In this document: one piece after another, positions 46,474 through 56,345 of the stretch
Layout of the letters: every line of letters begins with the position of its first letter
Numbering within the stretch: the first letter of the stretch is position 1
NCBI RefSeq assembly: GCF_001709345.1
Contig: NZ_MDTQ01000001.1
Coordinates: 3,825,928 to 3,889,927 of the forward strand
DNA: 64,000 nt
Direction of reading: 5' to 3'
From: Terasakiispira papahanaumokuakeensis
GTDB taxonomy: Bacteria > Pseudomonadota > Gammaproteobacteria > Pseudomonadales > Halomonadaceae
Translations under genes and position numbers: made by a program
Notes under the pieces: generated by a model
The model's database searches: none
What the model was told of the DNA's origin: nothing
Seen by the model: only the letters and a program-made list of their open reading frames with translations

Positions 46474-47490
46474 TTACAGAAAGGCGCTTTGCTCGCTATG
46501 CATTGTTGCCACGCCAGACGCTGCCTGTGTCTGGTGCCACCAATCGGTGAGTGCGGCATAAACCGCTGGGGCGTGAGTGTCGTCTTCATTGAGTAAATGA
46601 TGGCGGATATGAGGCAAAATTTTAACGTCTGCGCCAGGTAATAAGCACTGTAAAACACTGAGGTTGTACTGCCAATCGACCGTCGTGTCATCATCGCCTT
46701 GCAGAATGAGTGGCTGCTGGCAGACCGGCCCGTGTTGCTCTATCCGATCAATCCAGCGCGCCAGCGCTTTAGGCCAGGCCAATGGCAGGTGACGGCTTTG
46801 TAGCGGGTCTTGCTCACGCACAAAGGATAGGAATGCATGATCATGGGTATTATCCCTGAACCCGCGTGGAATTTTGCGCATAAAAGGCCCCAACAGCTTT
46901 AACCAGCGCCGCGAAGCTTGCCAGCCTATTGGCCGCACCAAAGGGGCCAGCAAGGCCACTCGATCAAACGTCGAAGGCCCTTGAAGCAGGTGATCCAATG
47001 CTACGGCTGCTCCGGTACTGAAGCCACTGAGAAGCCAGGGGCGAGGTAGCTTCAATTGGGCCGCCTGTGCCAACCACCGATTCAACGCATGCTGATAATT
47101 ACTGAAGTCCGAGACAGCGATCCGTGTTCCCCCTGATAGACCATGCCCAGGTAAATCCAATGCGTGATAACTCAGCCCTTGCGTGAGCGCCCAGCGCTGT
47201 AGTCGAGGGTAGAGTCCACCATGATCGTAAAGACCATGGAGATGAAACAGGCTGCCACTGGGGCGTGTTGGAATGAAGCTCTGAGCCCATAATCTCGGCT
47301 GATCGGGGGCATTGGTGTCTAGCCACCCCGCACTGACGTTGACCGGAGGGTAGTCGATTTCTGATGCCTCGCCACGGGGCGATAAATGATAAAAATCGAT
47401 ATAGTCCTGCCAAGGGCAATCATTGATGGGGAACCAGTTTGCCCCCCAAATATCAGGGCGGCAACGCAACATCAACGGGAAATTCGGCAT
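46474..47490 (-). CDS. Alpha/beta hydrolase (serine aminopeptidase/lysophospholipase type)
   Basis: A 338-residue cytoplasmic hydrolase. The oxyanion segment is LFHLHGLYDHGGLY, the nucleophile elbow is LSGFSTGAAVALD, the acid Asp is in LILQGDDDTTVDW and the His is in HIRHHLLNED. The hydrolase-4 (S33) layout is close to lysophospholipase/monoacylglycerol-lipase-like proteins. The substrate is unknown. I chose ATG 47488-47490, because GGAG lies five bases before it. A GTG two codons upstream is possible. Confidence 0.82.
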   Translation of the reverse strand: MPNFPLMLRCRPDIWGANWFPINDCPWQDYIDFYHLSPRGEASEIDYPPVNVSAGWLDTNAPDQPRLWAQSFIPTRPSGSLFHLHGLYDHGGLYPRLQRWALTQGLSYHALDLPGHGLSGGTRIAVSDFSNYQHALNRWLAQAAQLKLPRPWLLSGFSTGAAVALDHLLQGPSTFDRVALLAPLVRPIGWQASRRWLKLLGPFMRKIPRGFRDNTHDHAFLSFVREQDPLQSRHLPLAWPKALARWIDRIEQHGPVCQQPLILQGDDDTTVDWQYNLSVLQCLLPGADVKILPHIRHHLLNEDDTHAPAVYAALTDWWHQTQAASGVATMHSEQSAFL

Positions 47491-47856
47491 AGCCACTCCA
47501 TATGCACTGCACGGTATGCGGTTATCTTACTGGGATCAAACGTATGTGAGGCCCAGTTTACACGGAAAAGAGGGCTATCTTCGTCTAAAGGCTAGTGTAT
47601 CAATATTAAGATTATTCGTTATCGTGAAGGGCTGTTAACTGCGATTTTGGACAATGGATGCCCACCAGTGTAGATCTGGCGCCATTCTCTGATACCGTTC
47701 TGAGGTGCCGCTCCTCAGGGGCAGGACAGATCATCGCTTAAGGATGTGACTCGCTAAAGGTTGTGTAATGCCCGTTGATAAGACTCAATGGAGCAATCGT
47801 TTTCTTCTTTAAGTTCACTTGGTTTTCAGTTCACTTGATAAAAAAAAGAGGCCAGC
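47491..47856. other. Divergent gap upstream of glcB
   Basis: About 365 bases with two divergent promoters. It holds a 16-bp tandem duplication (47808-47839). A short plus ORF here lacks a product I can recognise. Confidence 0.4.
47808..47839. repeat. 16-bp tandem duplication upstream of glcB
   Basis: TTTAAGTTCACTTGGT (47808-47823) and TTTCAGTTCACTTGAT (47824-47839) share 14 of 16 bases. They end about 17 bases before the glcB start. Confidence 0.75.
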
Positions 47857-50028
47857 ATGACGGATTATATTCAGGTGGGCGACTTACAGGTCGCTAAAAC
47901 ACTGTTTGACTTTATTACTGATGAAGCGCTGCCTGAGAGCGGTGTTTCTCAAGAGACCTTTTGGTCGGGAATGGCCTCCATCATTGCTGATCTGGCACCT
48001 AAAAATCGCCGCTTGCTGGAAAAGCGTGATCAGTTTCAAGCGCAGCTAGATGGTTGGCACCGAGACCATCCCGGCCCTGTTGAGCTTAATACGTATAAAG
48101 ATTTTCTGCGTGAAATTGGCTACTTACTGCCGGAAGCGGATGACTTTCAGGTGCGTACGGCCAATGTCGACGATGAAATTGCCATTCAAGCCGGGCCCCA
48201 GTTGGTGGTCCCTGTTATGAATGCGCGTTATGCCTTGAATGCGGCTAATTCCCGTTGGGGAAGCCTCTATGATGCCCTTTACGGTACCGATGCGATTTCC
48301 GAAGCAGATGGTGCTGAAAAAACCGCTCAATTTAATCCTGTACGTGGGGCGAAAGTCATCGCCTGGGCGCGTCAATTCATGGATCAATCTGCGCCCTTGG
48401 CTGTGGGCTCTCACGCTCAGGCTAGCGGATATCTGGTGGTGGACGGACAACTAGAAGTCAGCCTCGAAGACGGCACCGTGACAGGCCTCTCTGACCCCGC
48501 TCAGTTGATGGGCTATACCGGAACAAGCGATGCGCCCACAGGTATTCTGATTGGCCATAATGGCTTGCACTTTGAGATTCAAATTGACCGTGACCATCCC
48601 ATTGGCCGTACTGATGGGGCCGGCGTGAAAGATGTTTTAGTCGAAGCCGCACTGACCACCATTATGGATTGCGAAGACTCCGTCGCTGCGGTTGATGCTG
48701 ATGATAAAGTGCTGACTTATCGTAACTGGTTAGGTTTGATGAAGGGCACGCTCAGCGAGTCTGTGAGCAAAGGGGATAAAACCTTTACTCGAACCATGAA
48801 CCCGGACCGTGTTTATCATCATCCTCAGGGCGGCGAGTTGACCCTACACGGCCGTTCACTGATGTTCATCCGTAATGTGGGCCACTTGATGACCAATCCG
48901 GCTGTATTGGATAGTGCTGGCCATGAGATTCCCGAGGGGATCTTGGACGCCTTGGTCACCAGCTTGGCGGCTAAACATAACCTGATCGGCAATACGTCTC
49001 GCCGTAACAGCCGCAGTGGCAGTATTTATATTGTGAAGCCAAAAATGCACGGGCCAGATGAAGTGGCTTTTGCTGATGAATTGTTTGGCCGGGTTGAAGA
49101 CGTCCTGGGGCTTGAACGCTACACCATGAAAATGGGGATTATGGATGAGGAGCGTCGAACCACGATCAACCTGAAAGCCTGTATTGCGCAGGCCCGTGAT
49201 CGGGTGGCCTTTATCAATACCGGCTTCCTGGATCGCACCGGGGATGAAATTCATACCTCGATGGAAGCCGGCCCCGTGATCCGTAAGGGGGATATGAAAG
49301 GCGCGGCCTGGATTCAAGCCTATGAAGCCTGGAATGTGGATATTGGTTTAACTTGTGGCCTTAAAGGCCATGCTCAAATTGGTAAAGGCATGTGGGCCAT
49401 GCCAGACCTTATGGCGGCGATGCTCGAGCAGAAAATTGGCCATCCCAAAGCGGGGGCCAATACGGCCTGGGTACCTTCCCCGACGGCGGCGACCTTGCAT
49501 GCCACGCATTACCATCAAGTGAATGTGGCTGAAGTTCAGGAAAGTCTCAAATCCCGTGAACGTGCTAGCCTTGATGATATTCTGACGATTCCCGTCGCTC
49601 AGTCTCCCAACTGGTCTGCCGACGAGATTCAACAAGAGCTGGACAATAATGCTCAGGGTATTCTGGGCTATGTGGTGCGTTGGGTGGATCAAGGCGTGGG
49701 CTGTTCTAAAGTCCCCGATATTAACAATGTCGGCTTGATGGAAGACCGCGCAACGCTCCGTATTTCCAGCCAGCATATGGCGAACTGGTTGCATCATGGG
49801 ATTTGTACTGAGGCTCAAGTCCGTGAAACTTTGGAGCGCATGGCCGCTGTCGTTGATCAGCAAAATGCGGGCGATCCTGACTATACCCCCATGGCGCCGA
49901 ACTTTTCTGACTCCATTGCCTTCCAGGCCGCGCTGGATCTGGTACTGAAAGGCCGCGAACAGCCGAATGGTTATACCGAACCGGTCTTGCATCGTCGTCG
50001 TTTGGAGCTTAAAGCTCAGCGCCGTTAA
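47857..50028 (+). CDS. glcB: Malate synthase G
   Basis: Condenses glyoxylate with acetyl-CoA to malate in the glyoxylate cycle or glycolate use. It has 723 residues, the monomeric G type. Signatures are [18 protein letters not shown] (Mg-binding Glu and Asp), [38 protein letters not shown] and [18 protein letters not shown]. The start is ATG 47857 after AGAGG. It is monocistronic with a hairpin after it. No glcDEF genes lie nearby. Confidence 0.97.
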   Translation: MTDYIQVGDLQVAKTLFDFITDEALPESGVSQETFWSGMASIIADLAPKNRRLLEKRDQFQAQLDGWHRDHPGPVELNTYKDFLREIGYLLPEADDFQVRTANVDDEIAIQAGPQLVVPVMNARYALNAANSRWGSLYDALYGTDAISEADGAEKTAQFNPVRGAKVIAWARQFMDQSAPLAVGSHAQASGYLVVDGQLEVSLEDGTVTGLSDPAQLMGYTGTSDAPTGILIGHNGLHFEIQIDRDHPIGRTDGAGVKDVLVEAALTTIMDCEDSVAAVDADDKVLTYRNWLGLMKGTLSESVSKGDKTFTRTMNPDRVYHHPQGGELTLHGRSLMFIRNVGHLMTNPAVLDSAGHEIPEGILDALVTSLAAKHNLIGNTSRRNSRSGSIYIVKPKMHGPDEVAFADELFGRVEDVLGLERYTMKMGIMDEERRTTINLKACIAQARDRVAFINTGFLDRTGDEIHTSMEAGPVIRKGDMKGAAWIQAYEAWNVDIGLTCGLKGHAQIGKGMWAMPDLMAAMLEQKIGHPKAGANTAWVPSPTAATLHATHYHQVNVAEVQESLKSRERASLDDILTIPVAQSPNWSADEIQQELDNNAQGILGYVVRWVDQGVGCSKVPDINNVGLMEDRATLRISSQHMANWLHHGICTEAQVRETLERMAAVVDQQNAGDPDYTPMAPNFSDSIAFQAALDLVLKGREQPNGYTEPVLHRRRLELKAQRR

Positions 50029-50072
50029 ACGCCGGGGTTATTAAACCCTTAGGTAATGTATCCATCTTGGCA

Positions 50073-50106
50073 GAAAGCGTGCAAGCGTGTAGGCTTGCGC
50101 GCTTTC
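50073..50106 (+). terminator. Hairpin after glcB
   Basis: GAAAGCGTGCAAGC 50073-50086 pairs with GCTTGCGCGCTTTC 50093-50106 (one G-U in 14) around a 6-nt loop. No T run follows, but its position and strength suggest terminator function. Confidence 0.6.
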
Positions 50107-50170
50107 CCCTTATAGGGTGTAAGGGATTTTGCTGGCGCATGTTGAATGCGCATCATACAGAGGACTCACC

Positions 50171-50506
50171 ATGAGCTTACCTGCTTGCCCCGCCTGTGGT
50201 TCAGAATATACCTATGAAGATGGCATCCAGTATGTCTGCCCGGAATGTGCCCATGAGTGGAATGGCGATGCCCCGGCTGAGGACGATGATGGCTTAGTGG
50301 TGAAAGACGCGCATGGCAACCTATTGCAGGATGGTGACACCATTACCGTGATCAAAGATCTGAAAATCAAAGGCAGTTCATCGGTTGTGAAAGTAGGCAC
50401 CAAAGTAAAAAGCATCCGACTGGTTGAGGGCGATCACAACATTGATTGCAAAATCGATGGTGTCGGGGCGATGAAACTCAAATCCGAGTTTGTCAAAAAA
50501 GCCTGA
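50171..50506 (+). CDS. PhnA/YjdM-type zinc-ribbon protein
   Basis: A 111-residue protein. The N-terminal zinc ribbon has two CxxC knuckles ([13 protein letters not shown] and CPECAHEW). The KOW-like C-terminal domain follows, with [26 protein letters not shown]. It was named PhnA by an old link to phosphonate genes, but the real role is not known. The start is ATG 50171 with AGAGGA before it. The sirtuin gene starts 22 bases downstream. Confidence 0.88.
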   Translation: MSLPACPACGSEYTYEDGIQYVCPECAHEWNGDAPAEDDDGLVVKDAHGNLLQDGDTITVIKDLKIKGSSSVVKVGTKVKSIRLVEGDHNIDCKIDGVGAMKLKSEFVKKA

Positions 50507-50528
50507 TCGACCGATCAGAGATTGTGGC

Positions 50529-51398
50529 ATGAATGACGCGCGACATAATGCATGCACGGTAGAGCATGAGATTGAGCCTGCCGCTCAAGCACTTGCGGAT
50601 TTCATTCGGACCCATCCCCGCTTACTGGTCATCACCGGTGCGGGGGTCAGTACCGACAGTGGTATTCCTGATTATCGCGATCATACCGGTGCCTGGAAAC
50701 GTCGTGCACCGGTCCAGCATCACGATTTTATGACCCATCTCAGCGTTCGCCAGCGTTATTGGGCGCGCGCCTTGGTGGGCTTTTCTGTCATGCAACAGGC
50801 TTGCAGTAGCCCCGTTCATCACGCGCTGGCGCGTTTGGAGCAGGCCGGTTACATCCATCAGCTGATTACTCAAAATGTTGATCAATTGCACCAGCGGGCA
50901 GGGTCGCGTCGAGTGATTGATCTGCACGGCCGCGCCGATGTCGTGTGTTGCATGAACTGTGGCCATCGTATGATGCGTTATGCCCTGCATGAACAAATGG
51001 CTGCCTGTAATCCTGATTTTGCGGCCATGACAGCCACTGTCGCGCCCGATGGTGATGCCGACTTGGAAGATGTCGACTTCTCATCATTTCAAGTGGTCAA
51101 TTGTGCTCGATGCGGCGGACTCTTCAAACCCGATGTCGTCTTTTATGGTGACGTTGTCCCTGTTGCCCGTGCCCGTCAAGCGCGTGAGGCCCTCGACAAC
51201 GCTGAAGCACTCCTCACTCTCGGCACATCTCTCATGGTTTACTCGGGGTATCGGTTTTGTCGACTGGCGCATGAGCGAGGCCTGCCGATTGCCTCATTGA
51301 ACCTCGGCGTGACCCGTGCCGACGCACTGCTCAGTCTCAAACTTAATGCGCCTCTTGCCCCGGTATTGGACGCGGCTTTGACGCAGCTGGGTCTGTAA
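50529..51398 (+). CDS. NAD-dependent protein deacylase, sirtuin
   Basis: A 289-residue Sir2-family enzyme that removes acyl groups from lysines with NAD. Motifs are GAGVSTDSGIPDYRD (NAD), TQNVDQLHQRAG, catalytic His in DLHGRADVV, the Zn knuckles CMNCG and CARCG, and TLGTSLMVY. The set resembles class II (SIRT4-like) bacterial sirtuins. The start is ATG 50529. A TTG at 50490 overlaps the PhnA gene and is less likely. It may be cotranscribed with PhnA. Confidence 0.92.
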   Translation: MNDARHNACTVEHEIEPAAQALADFIRTHPRLLVITGAGVSTDSGIPDYRDHTGAWKRRAPVQHHDFMTHLSVRQRYWARALVGFSVMQQACSSPVHHALARLEQAGYIHQLITQNVDQLHQRAGSRRVIDLHGRADVVCCMNCGHRMMRYALHEQMAACNPDFAAMTATVAPDGDADLEDVDFSSFQVVNCARCGGLFKPDVVFYGDVVPVARARQAREALDNAEALLTLGTSLMVYSGYRFCRLAHERGLPIASLNLGVTRADALLSLKLNAPLAPVLDAALTQLGL

Positions 51399-51659
51399 GC
51401 CTCTAATATCGCGTTTTTCGCCTTTTCTTCTCCTTTCTCTTTTCTCTCCAGCAGACTCATTGGGATCCTTTTCTGATCATGGTGATTTGTAGCCTATTCC
51501 GATTTGCTGGGATTTTCTGGTCTTAAAGGTCTGATTGAGCGTTGTGGTGGATACCACCAAAGTATAGCGATTCTAGGCTTTCTCTTTGATAACCATACTA
51601 CCATACTAGTCGGGTCAGTCAGGCCAGCCGTTGGTCATGTAAAGGGAAATCTCTTTGTT
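51399..51659. promoter_or_regulatory. Upstream region of the GntR regulator
   Basis: About 260 bases with a pyrimidine-rich stretch after the sirtuin stop and the palindrome TGGTGG-ATA-CCACCA (51545-51559). A direct duplication, CCATACTA, lies at 51593-51600 and 51601-51608. It probably carries the promoter and operator of the aldonate cluster. Confidence 0.45.
51545..51559. promoter_or_regulatory. Candidate operator palindrome
   Basis: TGGTGG ATA CCACCA has perfect 6-bp arms with a 3-bp centre, about 100 bases before the GntR-type regulator. It may be that regulator's autoregulatory site. This rests on position and symmetry only. Confidence 0.4.
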
Positions 51660-52397
51660 ATGAATATGCCACTACAAACGCTATGGGAAGAAACCTCACC
51701 CAGTGACCCTGTCCGTCAGCGCCTCTATTTGGTGTTGCGCCAATCGATAGTGCAAGGCGTTCTGGTGCCGGGTCAGGCCCTTTCTGAAAAAGAAGTGGCC
51801 GACAGCTTTTCAGTGAGTCGCCAACCCGTGCGTGAAGCGTTTATCCGGCTCTCTGAGGCGGGCTTAGTCGAGGTTCGCCCCCAGCGGGGGACCTACGTGG
51901 TCAAAATTTCTCAAAAAGCCGTGCTCGAAGCGCGGTTTGTCCGAGAGGCTGTAGAGGTGGCGATTGTTCGTCAGGCGGCCAGCAAAGGGTTATCCCATGC
52001 CCTCCTCGATGAATTACATCAACTGATTGACGGCCAGCGTCAGTGTATTGAGCCGCATGACTATCAACGTTTTTATCGGCTGGATGAAGCCTTTCACCGC
52101 ACATTGGCTCAAGGCGTCGAGCAGCATGCCGCATGGAAGGTCATCGAAGACGTTCGTACCCAGATGGACCGGGTACGCTATCTGAGTGTGCCTGATGCAA
52201 CGCCGATTGCACGGCTCATTGAGCAGCACAACAGCATCGTCTCTGCGATTGAAGCGCGCAATGTCGCCACGGCAGAACAAGCCATGCGGCGTCACTTGTG
52301 TGAAATCTTTATCTCCTTACCGGATTTGGTACAGCGCTTTCCTGAGATGTTTGAAGCAATGGAAACGACATCACTCATCGAAGAGGCTAATCAATGA
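51660..52397 (+). CDS. GntR-family regulator, FCD (FadR/UxuR-like) type
   Basis: A 245-residue transcription factor. The N-terminal winged helix has [39 protein letters not shown] broken by normal variation. The C-terminal all-helical FCD domain binds small carboxylates or sugar acids ([23 protein letters not shown] and HLCEIF supply the His/Asp metal ligands). Heading the cluster and overlapping the next gene by four bases (ATGA), it likely controls the aldonate genes. The start is ATG 51660. ATG 51666 is also possible, and a longer frame from 51504 has no homology. Confidence 0.88.
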   Translation: MNMPLQTLWEETSPSDPVRQRLYLVLRQSIVQGVLVPGQALSEKEVADSFSVSRQPVREAFIRLSEAGLVEVRPQRGTYVVKISQKAVLEARFVREAVEVAIVRQAASKGLSHALLDELHQLIDGQRQCIEPHDYQRFYRLDEAFHRTLAQGVEQHAAWKVIEDVRTQMDRVRYLSVPDATPIARLIEQHNSIVSAIEARNVATAEQAMRRHLCEIFISLPDLVQRFPEMFEAMETTSLIEEANQ

Positions 52398-53605
52398 AGA
52401 TAGCGCACGCATATACCATTGTGACCTCGCCAGGGCGTAACTTTGTGACTCTGAAAATCGTCACCGATCAAGGCACCTATGGCATTGGTGATGCGACACT
52501 GAACGGCCGAGAAATGGCGGTGGTGGCGTATCTTGATGAGCATGTTATTCCCGCCTTGATTGGGCGTGACCCACAACGTATCGAGGATATTTGGCACTAT
52601 TTGTATCGGGGTGCTTACTGGCGTCGCGGACCTGTCACCATGAGTGCCATTGCGGCGGTGGATATGGCCCTTTGGGATATCAAGGCCAAACTGGCAGGGA
52701 TGCCGCTTTATCAGCTATTGGGCGGGAAAAGTCGCGAGCGGGTCATGGTCTATGGCCATGCGACCGGTCGTGATATTGAAGCTTGTTTGGACGAAGTGTC
52801 ACGCCACGTCGAACAGGGCTATAAGGCGGTCCGGGTACAGGCTGGCGTACCGGGTATCGAGAGTATCTATGGCGTGGCTAAGCAGGCAGGTGAACCTTAT
52901 GAGCCGGCCGATGCGGACCTGCCCGCGGAGCATGTCTGGAGCACCCATAAGTACCTGAACCATATTCCTAATTTGTTTGCTGCTGTGCGTGAGCGCTTCG
53001 GCGATGATCTGCATATTCTGCACGATGTCCACCATCGTCTGACCCCGATAGAAGCGGCTCGGCTTGGCAAGGCCTTGGAGCCTTATCACCTGTTTTGGCT
53101 CGAAGATTGTGTTCCAGCAGAGCATCAGGAAAGCTTCGGCTTGGTGCGTCAGCACACCACCACCCCCCTGGCTGTGGGCGAAGTGTTCAACAGCTTGTTT
53201 GATGCCAAGGTGCTGATCGAAAACCAGTGGATTGACTACATTCGTGCCACTTTGACCCACGCCGGTGGCATTACTCACGTGCGTCGTTTGGCTGACTTGG
53301 CAGGCCTCTACCAGGTTCGTACGGGGTTTCATGGGCCGACTGATCTGTCACCCGTTTGCCTGGGGGCGGCCATCCATTTTGATACGTGGGTGCCGAACTT
53401 TGGCATTCAGGAATACATGCCCCACAACGCACAAACCAATGCAATTTTCCCTCATGACTATCGCCTGGAAGAGGGTGACTTCATTGCTGGCGAGCAGCCG
53501 GGACACGGCGTCGATATTGACGAAACACTGGCCGCATCTTTCCCCTACAAACGGGCCAGTTTGCCGGTCAACCGGCTGGAAGATGGCACGCTATGGCATT
53601 GGTAA
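52394..53605 (+). CDS. rspA: Mannonate dehydratase-subgroup enolase-superfamily protein (RspA/ManD)
   Basis: A 403-residue enolase-superfamily dehydratase. The capping domain is followed by a barrel with [11 protein letters not shown], the metal-ligand region [29 protein letters not shown] and the catalytic His in [11 protein letters not shown]. These match ManD. Members differ from efficient D-mannonate dehydratases to low-efficiency D-mannonate/D-gluconate types, and activity cannot be told by eye. Since UxuA lies in the same cluster, it may act on another acid. It overlaps the regulator gene by four bases. Confidence 0.9.
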   Translation: MKIAHAYTIVTSPGRNFVTLKIVTDQGTYGIGDATLNGREMAVVAYLDEHVIPALIGRDPQRIEDIWHYLYRGAYWRRGPVTMSAIAAVDMALWDIKAKLAGMPLYQLLGGKSRERVMVYGHATGRDIEACLDEVSRHVEQGYKAVRVQAGVPGIESIYGVAKQAGEPYEPADADLPAEHVWSTHKYLNHIPNLFAAVRERFGDDLHILHDVHHRLTPIEAARLGKALEPYHLFWLEDCVPAEHQESFGLVRQHTTTPLAVGEVFNSLFDAKVLIENQWIDYIRATLTHAGGITHVRRLADLAGLYQVRTGFHGPTDLSPVCLGAAIHFDTWVPNFGIQEYMPHNAQTNAIFPHDYRLEEGDFIAGEQPGHGVDIDETLAASFPYKRASLPVNRLEDGTLWHW

Positions 53606-53624
53606 ATGAAATGGAGAGCAAATC

Positions 53625-54647
53625 ATGCAGGCATTTGAAGTCAAGGCACCTCATGACTACCACCTCGTCAATATGGATCCCTCTGAGCCAGGGGACGGTG
53701 AGGTGTGTGTTCGCGTCGCTTTTGCCGGTATCTGTGGGTCGGACATGCACATCATCCATGGGGACAATGCCTTCGTGCAATTCCCGCGTATCACGGGCCA
53801 TGAGTTCGCCGGTACTGTCGAGCGCCTTGGTCCAGGGGTGAGTGGTGTCGAGGTTGGCAGTCGGGTGTGCGTTGATCCAGTGATCAGCTGTGGCCAGTGT
53901 TACCCGTGTCGTATCGGTCGACCTAACGTTTGTAGCGCACTTGAGGTGATCGGTGTGCATCGTAATGGTGGGTTTGGGGGTAGTGTCGTTGTGCCTGCTG
54001 ACAATATCCATCGGCTACCCGACCACATTGGTCTTGATGCGGCTGCGTTAGTGGAACCTTACACCATTGCGGCCAATGTATTGGACCGCATGCAACCCCA
54101 CCCGGGGGATGCGTTGCTGATTCTGGGTGCGGGCGTGATTGGCTTGACCTTACTGCAGATGGCGCGAGCGATGGGCCTGGACACGATCATTGTGACCGAT
54201 GTGATCGACGAGCGTTTGGCGGTGGCCCGTGAGCTGGGCGCCACGCACGTCTTAAACGGTACCCATGACGATGTCGAATCCCGCATTCTCGCCCTGACGC
54301 ATGGCGAGGGCGTCCCTCTCATTGCCGATGCGGCCTGTGTGCCCGCCTTGCTGCCGCAGATGTTACGCCTGGCCTCTCCCGCTGGGCGTATTGGACTCCT
54401 GGGGTTCAGTGCGACGCCGAGTGAGTTGGTTCAGCTCGAGGTGATCAAAAAAGAACTGACATTGGTCGGCTCACGCCTCAACAACCGCAAGTTTCCAGAA
54501 GTGCTGGCCCTGATACGTGATGGGCAACTTGATCCGCTGGCACTGGTGAGCCATCGACTGCCATTAAGAGAGATGCCTGATGCCATCGAATTACTGGAGC
54601 GTCACCCCGAAAGTACACGCAAGGTACTGATCGATATCGGTGCCTGA
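53625..54647 (+). CDS. rspB: Zinc-dependent sugar-acid dehydrogenase (RspB-like)
   Basis: A 340-residue medium-chain dehydrogenase. Catalytic zinc ligands are in AGICGSDMH, GHEFAG and ALVEPYTIA. The structural zinc lobe is CGQCYPCRIGRPNVC. The NAD fold is LLILGAGVIGLTLLQMARAMG, with an Asp after the strand (VTDVID) suggesting NAD preference. Together with RspA and UxuA/UxuB it fits L-gulonate 5-dehydrogenase, making D-fructuronate. The start is ATG 53625 with GGAGAG before it, 19 bases after rspA. Confidence 0.9.
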   Translation: MQAFEVKAPHDYHLVNMDPSEPGDGEVCVRVAFAGICGSDMHIIHGDNAFVQFPRITGHEFAGTVERLGPGVSGVEVGSRVCVDPVISCGQCYPCRIGRPNVCSALEVIGVHRNGGFGGSVVVPADNIHRLPDHIGLDAAALVEPYTIAANVLDRMQPHPGDALLILGAGVIGLTLLQMARAMGLDTIIVTDVIDERLAVARELGATHVLNGTHDDVESRILALTHGEGVPLIADAACVPALLPQMLRLASPAGRIGLLGFSATPSELVQLEVIKKELTLVGSRLNNRKFPEVLALIRDGQLDPLALVSHRLPLREMPDAIELLERHPESTRKVLIDIGA

Positions 54648-54669
54648 CGTCGTACCTCTCCCATGCACG

Positions 54670-54685
54670 ACCGCACGGTTGCGGT
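54670..54685 (+). other. Small hairpin between rspB and dctP
   Basis: ACCGCA CGGT TGCGGT forms a 6-bp stem with a 4-nt loop in the gap before the TRAP genes. It may be an intra-operon processing or attenuation point. Confidence 0.35.
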
Positions 54686-54722
54686 AACCCATAACAAATA
54701 ACAGTCACTGTGCAGGAGTTAT

Positions 54723-55694
54723 ATGATGTTCAAGACATTGATCACCCGAGTCATTTTGGGCGTCGCTTTGATCAGCAGCACTCCGCTGATGGCCGCCGAC
54801 TTTACGCTGCGATTTGGGCATTTAGCGAACGAGGACAATATCTGGCACAAAGCCGCTGAGAAGTTCAAAGAGAACGTCGAGGCCCAGTCCAATGGCCGGA
54901 TTGAAGTGCGTCTATTCCCCAATGAGCAGCTTGGTAGCGAAATGGAGGTCATTAATAGCATTCAGTTGGGCACGGCAGACATGACCATCACCGGCGAAAG
55001 CTTGCAAAATTGGGCGCCCAAAGCCGCGATGATGGCCGTGCCCTATGCGTTTCGTGATTCGGCGCAGCTCCATGCGGCGGTTAATGGTGATATCGGCGCT
55101 CAGATTGAGGCACAGATTATTGAGCGTGCCAACCTGGTACCGCTGGCATGGTTCGAGCGTGGCCCCCGCGAGCTGACCTCGAACCGGCCTATTCGAATCC
55201 CGGACGATCTCAATGGCCTGCGTTTACGGGTGCCCAATGTGCCTCTCTTCGTTGATACCTGGGAAGCCCTCGGTGCGCGTCCCACGCCCATGGCGTTCAG
55301 TGAAGTGTTTACCGCGTTGCAGCAGAACACAATTGAAGGTCAGGAGAATCCGTTGAGCCTGATCGAGAGCGCTAGCTTCAACGAGGTGCAGCAATACGTC
55401 AATATGACCGGCCACGTCCGGAGCTGGATCTATGTGGTGATCGGCCGTTCGAAGTTAGACAGTATGCCCGATGACCTACAGCGGGTGGTCCGTGATGCCG
55501 CTCAAGAGATGCAGCGCTATGAGGCGACATTATTCGATGAGGATCAGGCGCGACTAGTGCAGTCGCTTAAGCGTCGAGGCATGACGTTCATCGAGCCTGA
55601 TATCGAGGCCTTTGCGGAAGCTGTTCGTCCCGCCGTGCTCGAAGCGCTTGATGATGATCAGCGCGAACTGTTCGAAGCAATTCAAGACCTTTAA
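54723..55694 (+). CDS. TRAP transporter substrate-binding protein (DctP type)
   Basis: A 323-residue periplasmic binding protein. The signal peptide is MMFKTLITRVILGVALISS with cleavage after MAA near residue 24. The DctP fold has FGHLANEDNIWHKAAEKF, the conserved Arg and Asn contacts in NGLRLRVPNVPLF and ALQQNTIEGQENPL. It captures a carboxylate for the DctQM permease. Context points to an aldonate or uronate. Two adjacent ATGs (54723, 54726) are possible starts, both after AGGAG. Confidence 0.92.
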   Translation: MMFKTLITRVILGVALISSTPLMAADFTLRFGHLANEDNIWHKAAEKFKENVEAQSNGRIEVRLFPNEQLGSEMEVINSIQLGTADMTITGESLQNWAPKAAMMAVPYAFRDSAQLHAAVNGDIGAQIEAQIIERANLVPLAWFERGPRELTSNRPIRIPDDLNGLRLRVPNVPLFVDTWEALGARPTPMAFSEVFTALQQNTIEGQENPLSLIESASFNEVQQYVNMTGHVRSWIYVVIGRSKLDSMPDDLQRVVRDAAQEMQRYEATLFDEDQARLVQSLKRRGMTFIEPDIEAFAEAVRPAVLEALDDDQRELFEAIQDL

Positions 55695-55759
55695 TCACTG
55701 CGGTTGTCAGGGATGTGTCGATCGTACACGTCCCTTCACACTTTGTTAGAGGGTTTCCT

Positions 55760-56344
55760 ATGTGCTCGGATCACAAGGCACTCGAACATGCCGCGTTGGA
55801 AGATCTCGAGGCGATGGCCTCGCTTCCTCGGCTACAAGGGCCGCTGGGACGACTGTTTGACTGGCTCGACAAAGCGTTGGTGGGGATGGCGACATTGACG
55901 TTGCTGGTGCTTGCCGCGACCGTATTGCTGCAAGTGGTGGCACGACTGTTGCTGCCCTTTCCCGTCTCCTGGACCGAAGAATTTTCCCGTTATTTGTTCA
56001 TTTACATGGTCGCACTTTCGGCGGGCAGTGTGTTACGTCGTCACCGCAATGTCAGTGTCGAACTGTTTCATCACTTGCTGAAACCTCGTGCAAAAGCGTT
56101 TATTCAAGCTTGCCTCTATGTGTTGATCGGTCTCTTTGCCTCTCTCGTGACGCCCTACGCTTGGCAGTACGCTCAGAATGGCGTCTGGCAGACATCACCG
56201 ACATTGGATGTGCCGATGATGTATGTCTTCTTTTCCACCGTGGTCACTTTTGGCTTATTGCTGTTATACAGCGCGCTAGGTTTGATTGAGAGCCTGATCG
56301 CGTTCTGTATCCCAGTTGATGCTTGTGCCGAACGGGAGGTCTGA
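55760..56344 (+). CDS. TRAP transporter small permease (DctQ type)
   Basis: A 194-residue membrane protein with four hydrophobic segments. The family feature WTEEFSRYLFIYMVALSAG lies between the second and third. It bridges the binding protein and large permease. I chose ATG 55760, with AGAGGG six bases before it. A GTG at 55715 would add 15 unlikely residues. It precedes dctM directly. Confidence 0.9.
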   Translation: MCSDHKALEHAALEDLEAMASLPRLQGPLGRLFDWLDKALVGMATLTLLVLAATVLLQVVARLLLPFPVSWTEEFSRYLFIYMVALSAGSVLRRHRNVSVELFHHLLKPRAKAFIQACLYVLIGLFASLVTPYAWQYAQNGVWQTSPTLDVPMMYVFFSTVVTFGLLLLYSALGLIESLIAFCIPVDACAEREV

Positions 56345-56345
56345 C

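Noticed and set aside
49348..49992. 214-residue minus-strand ORF within glcB
   Set aside because: It is antisense to highly conserved malate synthase sequence and has no start signal.
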